Positions 14,692 through 23,569 of a DNA stretch of 35,207 nucleotides are shown here, one piece after another. The stretch spans positions 7,597 through 42,803 of the forward strand of contig JAPLDS010000021.1 in NCBI GenBank assembly GCA_026391295.1. Reading direction: 5' to 3'. The notes beneath the pieces were generated by a model. It saw only the letters and a list, made by a program, of their open reading frames with translations. It had not been told where the DNA came from and ran no database searches. A program made the position numbers and the translations under genes. Each line of letters begins with the position of its first letter. Position 1 is the first letter of the stretch. The stretch comes from Bacteroidia bacterium. GTDB lineage: Bacteria; Bacteroidota; Bacteroidia; Bacteroidales; Prolixibacteraceae.

Positions 14692-16233
14692 ATGCGCATC
14701 CTACTTCTTCTAATGATCCTAATGAGTATTTCAACCTCTTACGCTAATACAGTAGACAAACTAGCTGAGATGCCAATTATTCCAAAGCCTTTTTCTGTTG
14801 TTTCTGGTAATGGATCATTCAAGTTATCTGATAAGTCTGAAATTTGTCTGCCGACATATAATATTGAAGTTAGTAAGATTGGAGCTTTTCTGCGCGAGAA
14901 GTTAAGGCCTGCAACTGGTTTTATGTTGCCTATTGTGGAGTCAGCTGATAAAAATGGAAAAAATAATATTTACCTTGTTTTATCTCATACGAATTCAGTT
15001 TTAGGGGATGAAGGTTACCAATTAACAATTGGTCCTAGTCGCATAGAGATTTCGGCTAATAAGCCAGCCGGTCTTTTCAATGGTGTTCAGACGTTAAGAC
15101 AGCTATTTTCAGCGAAGATTGAAGCTTCTACTCATCAGGTTGATTCGTGGGTTATTCCAGCTGGTGTTATAAGGGATTTTCCAGAATATTCGTATCGTGG
15201 ATTTATGCTTGATGTAGCTCGTCATTTTTTCTCGGTCTCAGATGTTAAACATTATATTGACTTGGCATCAATGTATAAGTTGAATGTTTTTCATATCCAT
15301 CTCTCTGATGATCAAGGTTGGCGTATCGAGATAAAAAAATGGCCTGAGCTTACTGCCACGGGGGGTAAATCTCAAGTTGGTGGAGGTAGTGCCGGTTTTT
15401 ATACACAAGAACAATATCGCGATATCGTTAGTTATGCCGCCATTCGAAATATCACTGTAATACCTGAAATCGATTTGCCAGGTCATACCAATGCTATGTT
15501 GGCAAGCTATGCACAACTAAATTGCGATAATAAGGCAAAAAAATTATATACAGGCACAGAGGTTGGTTTTAGTACCTTATGCACCTCAAAAGAGTCGACC
15601 TATTCTTTTATAGAAGATGTGCTGAAGGAGATTTCTGCGATGACTCCTGGAGGGTATTTTCATATTGGTGGAGATGAATCACATGTTACAAAACTCGAGG
15701 ATTATATCCCATTTGTAAATCGTATGCAGGGTATTGTCGCTAAATTAGGAAAGCATGTCATTGGTTGGGACGAGATAGCCCTTTCTGACCTTAAGCCAAA
15801 CTCTTTTGTGCAGTATTGGGGAAAGGCTGAAAATGCTGTCCTTGGTGTTCAAAAGGGGGCTAAAGTGATCATGTCACCTGCTATGTATGCTTATTTAGAT
15901 ATGAAATATGATTCGTTAACTACATTTGGTCTTAATTGGGCAGGTTATCTTGATGTTCAAAAGAGTTATGATTGGATTCCTGAAAGTATTGTCCCTGGTA
16001 TAAAGAGAGAAAATATTCTAGGTGTGGAAGCACCTATTTGGACAGAGTCTATTTCAACGATGAAAAATATAGAATATATGGCATTCCCGCGTATTATTGG
16101 GATTGCAGAGGTTGGATGGTGCTCTTCATCTAGACGGACATGGAGTGAGTATAAGCTGAGATTAGCTAAGCAAGGCGATCGTTTAAAAGTTTTAGGGGTT
16201 AACTATTATCCTTCAAAGCAAATAGCTTGGTAA
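14692..16233 (+). CDS. secreted GH20 beta-N-acetylhexosaminidase
   Basis: A 513-residue enzyme with signal peptide (MRILLLLMILMSISTSYA). Residues 20-165 form the GH20b domain (IIPKPFSVVSGNGSFKLSD, YQLTIGPSRIEISANKPAGL). The TIM barrel starts with YSYRGFMLDVARHFFSV and contains NVFHIHLSDDQGWRIEIKKW, IPEIDLPGHTNAM and the catalytic pair D328-E329 in YFHIGGDESH, with WDEI and VQYWG later. It removes terminal GlcNAc or GalNAc from glycans or chitin fragments by substrate-assisted catalysis in the periplasm or outside. It lies 69 bp after the helicase gene, probably with its own promoter, and converges with the mutarotase gene at 16242 with 8 bp between stops. Confidence 0.96.
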   Translation: MRILLLLMILMSISTSYANTVDKLAEMPIIPKPFSVVSGNGSFKLSDKSEICLPTYNIEVSKIGAFLREKLRPATGFMLPIVESADKNGKNNIYLVLSHTNSVLGDEGYQLTIGPSRIEISANKPAGLFNGVQTLRQLFSAKIEASTHQVDSWVIPAGVIRDFPEYSYRGFMLDVARHFFSVSDVKHYIDLASMYKLNVFHIHLSDDQGWRIEIKKWPELTATGGKSQVGGGSAGFYTQEQYRDIVSYAAIRNITVIPEIDLPGHTNAMLASYAQLNCDNKAKKLYTGTEVGFSTLCTSKESTYSFIEDVLKEISAMTPGGYFHIGGDESHVTKLEDYIPFVNRMQGIVAKLGKHVIGWDEIALSDLKPNSFVQYWGKAENAVLGVQKGAKVIMSPAMYAYLDMKYDSLTTFGLNWAGYLDVQKSYDWIPESIVPGIKRENILGVEAPIWTESISTMKNIEYMAFPRIIGIAEVGWCSSSRRTWSEYKLRLAKQGDRLKVLGVNYYPSKQIAW

Positions 16234-16241
16234 TAAAAGGT

Positions 16242-17144
16242 TTAATCCTCTAATTCTAGTTTTGTGGAGGTCTCGTGGGCTTCTCCCGGCGCTAATTTTA
16301 TAGTATTGAATAAGGCATTAACAGCTTCGATACATACAAAATTCTTATAGCCATCATCAGGCATGTCTTTTAAAGATTGACTCTTTTGAGATCCTGGATT
16401 CCAGACTGTGGTTATTAGACTTCCAGTTTTATGAATACGAATGGTTCGGTTGAGATTTGGATCGACTAAAGAATAGTACCCAGCAGTATTGGTATAGTTT
16501 CTATCAACTTCTTGATTGATTGTAAGCTTGGCTTCTTTTTCCGTGTGCATGATCTGTTCAGAATCCTCTTGGTACAAACAGTCCTGTAATCCTAAAATTG
16601 CACAATCCTGAATCTCCTTAACTCGTAGGTAGGTATGAAGGGCGCAGCTATATTCAACTGGTAGATCAGATTGATTGATTACTTTCAGGGTTACGGTTAT
16701 TGTCTTCCCAATCAGAAAGGTTATCTCAGCCAAGAAATCAAATGGCCAATAGGATTTGGTTGCTGGTGAAGATTGTAGTCTAAGTTTGACTTCTATTTCA
16801 TCTTTAGATGTTAACCGTGTTTCAGCTAGTTCCCAATTTAAAATTCGGCCAAAGCCATGTTGAGGTTTGGACTGGTCGGATGGATGCGGTCCAAACCAAG
16901 GAAAGCACACGGGAATCCCTCCTCTAATTGCTTTCCCTTCCGTGAAATAGCTAGTCGGACTAAGCCAAAGCATATCGACCTCGTTCTTTGGAGTATAGCT
17001 GATGATTTGAGCGCCATATAGGGAGATTTGAGCATCTGCGAAGTTGTTTGTGATGTTTAGCACAATAAATTGATTTTCAAGCTTTGTAAGGCAGAGTTGG
17101 CCAGGAATAGAAAACTTAGCGTTTAGGTTGTTAATATCCATCAT
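16242..17144 (-). CDS. D-hexose-6-phosphate mutarotase (YeaD-like aldose 1-epimerase)
   Basis: A 300-residue cytoplasmic protein of the galactose mutarotase fold. YeaD-type signatures are the early sugar-phosphate-binding block KAIRGGIPVCFPWFGPH, QHGFGR (H96), the general acid H170 in SCALHTYLRV and the base E273 in VCIEAVNA. The enzyme speeds interconversion of alpha and beta glucose-6-phosphate. A second ATG follows the first, so the start could be 17141. The stop of the upstream patatin gene is 17 bp away in the same direction, so it is the last gene of a YitT-patatin-mutarotase unit. That gene association has no clear metabolic logic. Confidence 0.92.
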   Translation of the reverse strand: MMDINNLNAKFSIPGQLCLTKLENQFIVLNITNNFADAQISLYGAQIISYTPKNEVDMLWLSPTSYFTEGKAIRGGIPVCFPWFGPHPSDQSKPQHGFGRILNWELAETRLTSKDEIEVKLRLQSSPATKSYWPFDFLAEITFLIGKTITVTLKVINQSDLPVEYSCALHTYLRVKEIQDCAILGLQDCLYQEDSEQIMHTEKEAKLTINQEVDRNYTNTAGYYSLVDPNLNRTIRIHKTGSLITTVWNPGSQKSQSLKDMPDDGYKNFVCIEAVNALFNTIKLAPGEAHETSTKLELED

Positions 17145-17161
17145 GGAATTAAATCGATTTA

Positions 17162-19450
17162 TTATTTGCGAATATGGTTGTATAAAAGGTAGCCAAAACT
17201 TACTTGTAAGTAAAAGCGTGGATCACTATTGCTATAGTAGTTTAAAAGTAAACTAGCAGGTCCAAATGGGGTATGGTAGACTAGTCCACCACTGCCAATA
17301 AATGCACTCGAAGTAAATAGCTTATCCTTATAAATAGGCGTTTGGTTTAGTCCGCTTGTAATCTCTTTAAAGGGTTGAAAATAATATCCTTCAAGTCGAA
17401 AATGTGTATTTGATGAAATAGGTAAAATAGCTTTTAGACCTCCTGCGATAAAATTATTCGATCGAAGATAGGGTATGTAACGCATCGAGCTATTTACGGT
17501 AGGAGAGTAGGCTTGTGCAGCTAGCAAGGTTGAGGTATAATTATGAAATAAGGGTTTGTTTGAGAGGTACGCATCTGTAGATAATCCAATATTAAGCCAT
17601 TTAAAGCTCTTGATGTATTTTTCGTAGTTTAGGTTTAGCTCCACGTACTTGTGCGCTTTTTTATAAGAATCATTAAGCGGAATTAGCGATCCTGGCTCTT
17701 CCTTCTCAGAGCCAAAAAGGTAGCCCAATTCGATGTTTAACATTTTCCCTTCAGTTGGATATTGTTTTTTATTAAAGGCTCTAGTCTCGAATCTAATATG
17801 AGCATCGCCTGCCGTAAAGGTTGTTTGATCTGGCGTGTCACTTTTTGTATAGTTGATGGATTGGTAATACGCATCTTCTTGATTTAAGAAATTTATTCCC
17901 AGATCCCATTTCGATGATGTTTTGGCAGGAAAGCTAAGGTTTAGTTGGATCTTATCATCATTTCTGATGATATAATGGGAGAGATTGTTCTCGAAAATTA
18001 ACTGAGTTGCACCTGAGAAAAAATCAGTTCGATTTTTAATAAAATAGAGCTCTAGAGATAGTGGATGTTTTGTGGTGAAATTAAAACGTGTTCCAGCCAT
18101 AACTGAACTATAAAACTTGCCAACATGCAAATTTGATTGGATGGTGATAGGTTGATTGTTGAATAAACGATAATCTAACCCGATATATCCTTGATTGACA
18201 TCAGAAAGTGAAAAGTATCCACCAACACCTACTGCAAGTGGTTTTTTTTGTTCCGCTTTGAGTTGTAGATCAAATAAGCCTGACTCTTTATTGAAGTCGG
18301 CTGTGGGTAACAAGGATTTGATTTTATCGTCTGCAAGGATCTTAAAGTATTCACCTCGGAGTTCTTCTAAGTCAATAACTTTTAATTTATGCTGGATCGA
18401 ATGGATAATGTAATGCCGTTGCGATCCATCTACTCCCGAAACTTGAATGCTGCTAAACTTCAGAGACGGACATCGGCTTCTGAATTCTTCTCGATGACGA
18501 TTTAATTGTTCAAGTTCTCTTCTGCTTTTTATGCGCGATTTAATTTGTTCGATCTGTGCAATAGTGGCGTCATACCCCTCTTTTTCTATTAGCTCTAATT
18601 GTTCGAAGTCGAAAAGCTCAATATGATCAACCGGTGACTTTATGGTTAGTCCAATACTGTCAGGTATGGTATAATTGGATTTACGAACGATCATGTTTTC
18701 AAGTTGCAACTTCAGATCATCTTTTGGTGGCTTGACATTTTTAAATCCTACAGCACTGCCAATGGTAAAATCTGGCTTGAAGTCTTGCAGCATGACATCA
18801 CTAGGAAAATTATTTACGAGCCCTCCATCAAACAATAATACACTGTCGATCTCAATGGGTTTAAAATAAAAAGGGAAAGTCATGGAAGCACGAATAGACT
18901 CTCCTAAGTTACCATTTCGAAAAACCACTTGTTCGCCACGATAAATATCTGTTGCGACACATCTGAATGGTATAAATAGGTTATTGAAGTCCTTTTTTGC
19001 TACAGCATTTGCTGGACTGAAGAGTTCCATAAAGCCAAAATCCATTTGGCCAGATGGGACAATATTTGTGGGCAGGGCAAGCTGAATTTTGTCCTCTTTT
19101 CGGGCGAAATCAAGATCTATAAATGAGGGATTTTCATCAAGTTGCTTAAAGAAATAAACATATTTGGGTGGTATCTCACCCGTAGACCAAAATTTAAAGT
19201 CTTCAGATTTAAATAGCGTTTCCATCTCTTCTGGTGAATACCCAGCAGCATACAACCCGCCGATAATAGCCCCCATTGAGGTTCCAGTAATATAATCAAT
19301 GGGGATATTATTCTCTTCAAGGGCCTTTATCACGCCAATATGTGCTAATCCTTTTGCTCCACCGCCGCTTAAGACTAGTCCTACCTTCTGGCCATAGCTA
19401 GAAAAAAATAAAAAATAAAATAGGCTGATCAGTACGGCTCTTTTAAACAT
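17162..19450 (-). CDS. patatin-like phospholipase with POTRA-like segment and C-terminal beta-barrel (type Vd-like)
   Basis: A 762-residue envelope protein from the ATG at 19450 (signal peptide MFKRAVLISLFYFLFFSSYG); a longer form from 19486 would overlap the YitT gene and hide the signal. The patatin domain (24-325) has oxyanion loop GLVLSGGGAKG, nucleophile S58 in GTSMG and D208 in LFDGGLVNNF, all intact. Residues about 345-410 (LKFSSIQVSGVDGSQRHYII onwards) look like a POTRA domain, and the last ~340 residues alternate like an Omp85-type barrel (GVGGYFSLSDVNQGYIGLDY ... LYLQVSFGYLLYN style strands). This layout resembles PlpD, the type Vd autotransporter. It probably hydrolyses phospholipids at or beyond the outer membrane. 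Whether the passenger stays attached is unknown. Confidence 0.9.
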   Translation of the reverse strand: MFKRAVLISLFYFLFFSSYGQKVGLVLSGGGAKGLAHIGVIKALEENNIPIDYITGTSMGAIIGGLYAAGYSPEEMETLFKSEDFKFWSTGEIPPKYVYFFKQLDENPSFIDLDFARKEDKIQLALPTNIVPSGQMDFGFMELFSPANAVAKKDFNNLFIPFRCVATDIYRGEQVVFRNGNLGESIRASMTFPFYFKPIEIDSVLLFDGGLVNNFPSDVMLQDFKPDFTIGSAVGFKNVKPPKDDLKLQLENMIVRKSNYTIPDSIGLTIKSPVDHIELFDFEQLELIEKEGYDATIAQIEQIKSRIKSRRELEQLNRHREEFRSRCPSLKFSSIQVSGVDGSQRHYIIHSIQHKLKVIDLEELRGEYFKILADDKIKSLLPTADFNKESGLFDLQLKAEQKKPLAVGVGGYFSLSDVNQGYIGLDYRLFNNQPITIQSNLHVGKFYSSVMAGTRFNFTTKHPLSLELYFIKNRTDFFSGATQLIFENNLSHYIIRNDDKIQLNLSFPAKTSSKWDLGINFLNQEDAYYQSINYTKSDTPDQTTFTAGDAHIRFETRAFNKKQYPTEGKMLNIELGYLFGSEKEEPGSLIPLNDSYKKAHKYVELNLNYEKYIKSFKWLNIGLSTDAYLSNKPLFHNYTSTLLAAQAYSPTVNSSMRYIPYLRSNNFIAGGLKAILPISSNTHFRLEGYYFQPFKEITSGLNQTPIYKDKLFTSSAFIGSGGLVYHTPFGPASLLLNYYSNSDPRFYLQVSFGYLLYNHIRK

Positions 19451-19472
19451 TTTAACTTGAGAATTTTGGTGA

Positions 19473-20396
19473 TCAGTGGTCGTCAATTTTATGTTTTAAC
19501 GATTTGAATCCTTCACCTAATATTTCACTGGCATCCATGATCACAATAAATGCATTCGGGTCAATAGAATTGACAAGTTCTTCTAGTATAGCGACCTCTC
19601 GTCGGTTTACCACGGTAAATATGACTTGTTTCTCTGTGTTTGTATACATTCCTGTCCCTTTAAGGTAGGTGCCACCTCGTTCTAAATCTATAATTATTTT
19701 ATCTCGAATTGTCTGGTGCTGATCTGAAATGATAATCAAGGCTTTGTTATATGTTGCCCCCTCCAAGATTAAATCGACTGCTCTGCCAGTGATATAGATA
19801 ACGACAATGCTATAGAGAGGGATCTGCCAATCTTTAAAAGCAGCTAATGCAATGAGCACAATCGCTGAGTCAACCCATATGATCATTTGTCCGATAGGTA
19901 GTCGAGTTTTCTGATTAGCCAACATGGCAATAATATCGCTTCCGCCAGAGGTTGCTCGTGCTTTAAAGATAAGTCCTAAACCAAGGCCGGAGAGTACGCC
20001 CCCATAAATACAGGAGAGCAATACGTCGTTTACTAGGGGGGCATCACCGATAACACGCATATAGGTGATAGCGTCCATAAATATTGAGGAGGAGACAAAA
20101 CCGTAAATGGTCTTAGTGCCAAAATTTCTTCCAAGAAATTTAATGCCCAGGTAGGCAAGTGGAATGTTCGCAATTAAATTAAATAGGCCTATTGGAAAAC
20201 CATCGGCCCAGATTGACATCCCTTTGGTAAGGAAGTGTAATATAATTCCAAGTCCAAACACACCTCCAGGTACAATCTTATGAGGAGTGATAAAAAAAAC
20301 ATAACCGACAGCAAGGATAAATGATCCTGCTGTTATCAAACAATAGTCGACTAGCCATCGTTTGGTGAATAGTTTCTCCCTGGCAAAAAAGGCCAT
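19473..20396 (-). CDS. YitT/DUF2179 family membrane protein
   Basis: A 307-residue inner-membrane protein. Five to six transmembrane segments occupy residues 15-200 (VDYCLITAGSFILAVGYVFF, PGGVFGLGIILHFL, GLGLGLIFKARATSGGSDII with the family GGSDI motif, then WVDSAIVLIALAAF). The last ~90 residues are the soluble DUF2179 domain (GRAVDLILEGATYNKALIII, ERGGTYLKGTGMYTNTEK, IDPNAFIVIMDASEILGEGF). The molecular role of the family is not established. The start codon lies about 37 bases beyond the rplS terminator with an intervening hairpin, which leaves almost no space for a separate promoter. The patatin gene follows after 22 bp. Confidence 0.92.
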   Translation of the reverse strand: MAFFAREKLFTKRWLVDYCLITAGSFILAVGYVFFITPHKIVPGGVFGLGIILHFLTKGMSIWADGFPIGLFNLIANIPLAYLGIKFLGRNFGTKTIYGFVSSSIFMDAITYMRVIGDAPLVNDVLLSCIYGGVLSGLGLGLIFKARATSGGSDIIAMLANQKTRLPIGQMIIWVDSAIVLIALAAFKDWQIPLYSIVVIYITGRAVDLILEGATYNKALIIISDQHQTIRDKIIIDLERGGTYLKGTGMYTNTEKQVIFTVVNRREVAILEELVNSIDPNAFIVIMDASEILGEGFKSLKHKIDDH

Positions 20397-20404
20397 AAGT
20401 AACA

Positions 20405-20426
20405 GTTATTTTTCTTTAAAAATAAC
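20405..20426. repeat. perfect 9-bp hairpin just upstream of the YitT start
   Basis: GTTATTTTT (20405-20413) and AAAAATAAC (20418-20426) are perfect complements around CTTT, placed eight bases before the YitT ATG and directly after the rplS terminator's T-tract. It could act as a second terminator stem or influence YitT translation. Confidence 0.45.
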
Positions 20427-20457
20427 AAAAAAAAAGGTCCCTTTTTGAGGAACCTTT
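20427..20457 (-). terminator. intrinsic terminator of rplS
   Basis: On the minus strand AAAGGTTCC and GGACCTTT form an 8-bp stem with one bulged base (20433-20457), followed by a run of nine Ts. It lies 15 bp after the rplS stop codon. Confidence 0.8.
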
Positions 20458-20471
20458 GTAAGAGTTGTTTT

Positions 20472-20822
20472 TTAGAATCTTTTTTCTTTGATCCGGGCTT
20501 TCTTTCCGGTCAAATCACGAAGATAATATAGACGTGCACGACGCACACGTCCCATACGATTTACTTCTATGCTGTCAATAAATGGTGAAGTGAAAGGGAA
20601 AATTCTTTCTACTCCAATATTGCCAGACATTTTACGTACGGTAAATGTCTTTGTTGTTCCAGTGCCTTTGATTTGAATTACAATACCTTTGTAGTTCTGA
20701 ATTCTCTCTTTAACACCCTCGACGATTTTGTAACTAACCGTAATGGTGTCACCTGCGTGAAATGTAGGTTGTACTTTTTGGTCACCTAAAAACGCATTTT
20801 CTGCAATTTTAATTAGATCCAT
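20472..20822 (-). CDS. rplS: 50S ribosomal protein L19
   Basis: A 116-residue protein from the ATG at 20822; an upstream in-frame ATG at 20858 would add 12 residues not found in L19. The sequence is typical throughout: [70 protein letters not shown] and [19 protein letters not shown]19 sits at the interface between the ribosomal subunits. In many bacteria rplS follows trmD and rimM; here it stands as a single gene with its own promoter (20911-20942) and terminator. Confidence 0.98.
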   Translation of the reverse strand: MDLIKIAENAFLGDQKVQPTFHAGDTITVSYKIVEGVKERIQNYKGIVIQIKGTGTTKTFTVRKMSGNIGVERIFPFTSPFIDSIEVNRMGRVRRARLYYLRDLTGKKARIKEKRF

Positions 20823-20910
20823 TCTGCTTGTTTTTATCAGTAATATTAACGAACGCAATATTCACAGTGTCTAGTTGTTTGCTGTCAGAGATTACGTACG
20901 GAACGAGGCG

Positions 20911-20942
20911 CAAAAGTAGATAAATTTTCCAATATAAAACAA
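20911..20942 (-). promoter_or_regulatory. putative promoter of rplS
   Basis: The minus strand carries TTG (20940-20942), a 21-base spacer and TACTTTTG (20911-20918), fitting the Bacteroidota -33/-7 pattern. The predicted leader is about 80 nt, long enough for autogenous control, though no specific ribosomal-protein leader fold is recognised. Confidence 0.5.
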
Positions 20943-22148
20943 CTATAACTTAAGTTTTTTACGTATTACTTCTGGAATGGCTGCTTTGTTGACCATTATA
21001 GCCGTTGTTTTATAGCGCAAATAGGGCTTTGAAGCATAGAAATAACCCTTGTATTGGTTGTAATCACCCCATGAATTTTTTACTTTATAATAACTTACGC
21101 CATTCTGATCTTCTGCAAGACCTATTAAGTGCAAGGCATGATCGTCGGTGGTTTCTAGGTTGTCGAAAGCAAGCTGTCGAATATCTTGGGTTATGTCTCG
21201 TTCTTTTTCTGGCTTATTGAATTTGTAAAATGAATCTTCTTTTTCTCTTTCAGATAGGCTATCCCATTTGGCTAATTCAACTTCGTTCATATTTTTAGGT
21301 GTCTTATCTGGCACTACAGCAATCCCTTTTTGAGAAGTGGCAAATCCTTTGTCGCTCACATCTGCTGCCCATAATACTGAATAACCATTTTTCAGTGAAT
21401 AATCGACAATCTCTTGTAGTTCATCTAGTGGAACATTGTATGACTCACTCCATAGCCAATTGTCAGGTACTTCTAGACTAAATGTTTCATAAAAATTGTG
21501 GTGCGTAAATGAGGTTATCTGTACATAATTATTGGGGTCTATCCCGCAATAGTCTGTAGCAAAAGATTTTGGAGAATAAGTTTTCCCTTTGTATTTAAAG
21601 GTTTCTGGTAATTCCCCAAGATAGGTATCGATTGTTTTGTTAAATGCTTGGTCCCAAACAGGAGAAATTTTTCTGCTTTTGTTTTCAACAACACCTTCTA
21701 CTATTTTCTTCAATACTTCGTCCATCTCACCATGTGAATGCTTCTCTTCATTGTATTTAATGCCATGAAAAGCACTTTCTGGGACTAATCCATACTTGTT
21801 AAGGATATAGAAATCATCGTAAAGCTCGCCTCCTGAACCAAAATTCATTTTACCTTCCATTCGGACAAATTTCTTTGCTTTTTCGCGATAGCAGAGACTA
21901 ACCTGAAACATCTCCGATAAATCAACCTCCGGCTTGCCCATCCGTAACATCTCTGATTCAAAAAACGACATACCCGCAAAAGACCAACAAGTTCCTGTTT
22001 GAGATTGGTTTTTTACCGGAGTGTGAGCAATCTCTTTTGTTATGGTGAATTTATAACTCCCATCATCTTTGACTTTTGCCAAGACTGGAGTGCTAAATAG
22101 AGATAAGCCTAGGAAAAGCAGAAGCAATTTATTGATTTTCTTGTTCAT
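20943..22148 (-). CDS. C1-family cysteine peptidase (aminopeptidase C / bleomycin hydrolase-like)
   Basis: A 401-residue papain-fold protease with a signal peptide (MNKKINKLLLLFLGLSLFST-PVLA). The active site is complete: Q48 and C54 in NQSQTGTCWSFAG, H337 in TTDDHALHLIGLAED and N358 in VKNSWGDYNQYKGYFY. Length, GGELYDDFYILNKYGLVPES and the C-terminal layout match the PepC/bleomycin hydrolase branch, not simple papain. A periplasmic location is implied by the signal, whereas classical PepC is cytoplasmic; periplasmic peptide trimming is therefore likely. The S41 protease gene lies upstream in the same direction with 71 bp between them. Confidence 0.93.
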   Translation of the reverse strand: MNKKINKLLLLFLGLSLFSTPVLAKVKDDGSYKFTITKEIAHTPVKNQSQTGTCWSFAGMSFFESEMLRMGKPEVDLSEMFQVSLCYREKAKKFVRMEGKMNFGSGGELYDDFYILNKYGLVPESAFHGIKYNEEKHSHGEMDEVLKKIVEGVVENKSRKISPVWDQAFNKTIDTYLGELPETFKYKGKTYSPKSFATDYCGIDPNNYVQITSFTHHNFYETFSLEVPDNWLWSESYNVPLDELQEIVDYSLKNGYSVLWAADVSDKGFATSQKGIAVVPDKTPKNMNEVELAKWDSLSEREKEDSFYKFNKPEKERDITQDIRQLAFDNLETTDDHALHLIGLAEDQNGVSYYKVKNSWGDYNQYKGYFYASKPYLRYKTTAIMVNKAAIPEVIRKKLKL

Positions 22149-22219
22149 AGCTATTGATTGAAAGTAATGTTCGAAAATAAATAAAATTCGTGGATTATGA
22201 AATTTATTCCCTTTTGTAA

Positions 22220-23503
22220 TTATTTTTTCAACTGAAATAAGTTGTTGGTATTCATCTCCAACCCTTCATTGATGATTTTTTGTGAAACTATTGTAGACTT
22301 CGTAGTTGGTATATATCCAATAGAACCAGTGGATATATAGTTTAATGCCGCTGTAAGGCACCCATCTGAAGCGATTCCCCAATCCTGCATGGCATTGTCA
22401 CTTACGGTGAAATCGACCGGAATACCATCGTAATAATCGGTGTATCCTTGAGAATTCACATTCTTAAAACTTATTGGGGCTACCGCGAGGTTTAATTTGG
22501 TGTCGCCTACAATGTTCATTCCTACAGGCTTCCCGTGCGTTGCTGATCCGATTAGCTTAACGTTTAAGTATGGTTTAATACCCGAAATAATTACTTCGCT
22601 TGCTGATGCTGTTGAACTTGAGGTTATCACCACAATCTTATCTAAGGCTAAGCTGTTACTCTTACTGCTGATTTTACTGGTGAAGCCCAGATTCGTATGT
22701 TTATTGTTGTAAACAAGCGTGTTGTATATCCTGTCTTTGTTGAGTTTTCCGGCTAAAAGTGCGACTACCGTATCGGCACAATCCAATGTGCCCCCACCAT
22801 TATATCGCAGGTCTAAGATGAGGTCTTTAACACCATTTTTTGAAAAATTTTCAAAAGTAGTATTTAGCTCTTTTACCGAACTGTCTAGAAATTCGTTAAA
22901 AACAAGGTAGCCAATTTTTTTCCCTGGTCTGTCAAAAATTGTTTGGTAGAGCACTGTATTGATCACTATGGCCCCTTTTGTCATTGAACTGCTAACTAGT
23001 AAGCCATCATTTTTTATAAATTCAAATGTGTTTGTACTGTTTGCTAGGTTCCAGTTTAATTCTGAGCTCGACATCGATGAGACTAACTTACTATTGATAC
23101 TTTTTATCTGCCATCCTCTTTTAACTCCAGCCTTACCCATGGCACTATTGTCATAGACATAGAGTATTCGTAAAAGATTTTGACTGTCAAATGCTAAGCC
23201 AATGCCGTATCCAGTAGATACCCCATTTTGCAATAGATTAAAAAGGTCAGTGTAGTTCATTGTAAAACTCCATTTATCTAAGGGATATTTTACTTTGCTG
23301 ATATATTCTGTTGGTGTTTTTATGCTGGCTAAATTAACGGATGGCATCAGATCATACCATAAATAAAGATCATTAAAGGTCTCTGCTGTGTATTTCACCA
23401 AAGGGTCAACAGTCTGATTACCGGTAGACGAATCTTTCTTACATCCTACAATTAGCAGGAGTAGGCTTAAGCTTAAGCAAGCAAGGTAAAGGGTTTTGCT
23501 CAT
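22220..23503 (-). CDS. S41-family C-terminal processing protease, lipoprotein
   Basis: A 427-residue lipoprotein with lipobox LIVGC (C21). Residues 30-90 are the S41 N-terminal region (ETFNDLYLWYDLMPSVNL), 95-170 a PDZ domain (TGYGIGLAFD, AGVKRGWQIKSINSKLV), and 190-345 the catalytic domain (IGYLVFNEFLDSS, DLILDLRYNGGGTLDCADTV). The catalytic Ser is S300 in TSSSTASASEV and the Lys is K325 in ATHGKPVG; the 25-residue spacing equals that of known CtpA/Prc enzymes. It degrades or processes envelope proteins and is anchored to a membrane. The family in Bacteroidota has many paralogues of unknown substrate. The gene is preceded by an AATTAGAC inverted pair (23516-23560). Confidence 0.94.
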   Translation of the reverse strand: MSKTLYLACLSLSLLLLIVGCKKDSSTGNQTVDPLVKYTAETFNDLYLWYDLMPSVNLASIKTPTEYISKVKYPLDKWSFTMNYTDLFNLLQNGVSTGYGIGLAFDSQNLLRILYVYDNSAMGKAGVKRGWQIKSINSKLVSSMSSSELNWNLANSTNTFEFIKNDGLLVSSSMTKGAIVINTVLYQTIFDRPGKKIGYLVFNEFLDSSVKELNTTFENFSKNGVKDLILDLRYNGGGTLDCADTVVALLAGKLNKDRIYNTLVYNNKHTNLGFTSKISSKSNSLALDKIVVITSSSTASASEVIISGIKPYLNVKLIGSATHGKPVGMNIVGDTKLNLAVAPISFKNVNSQGYTDYYDGIPVDFTVSDNAMQDWGIASDGCLTAALNYISTGSIGYIPTTKSTIVSQKIINEGLEMNTNNLFQLKK

Positions 23504-23569
23504 TTGTTAGATTGAAATTAGACAGATTGGTTCTTTCTGACGGTTAGCAAAAGTCTAATTAGATAATAC

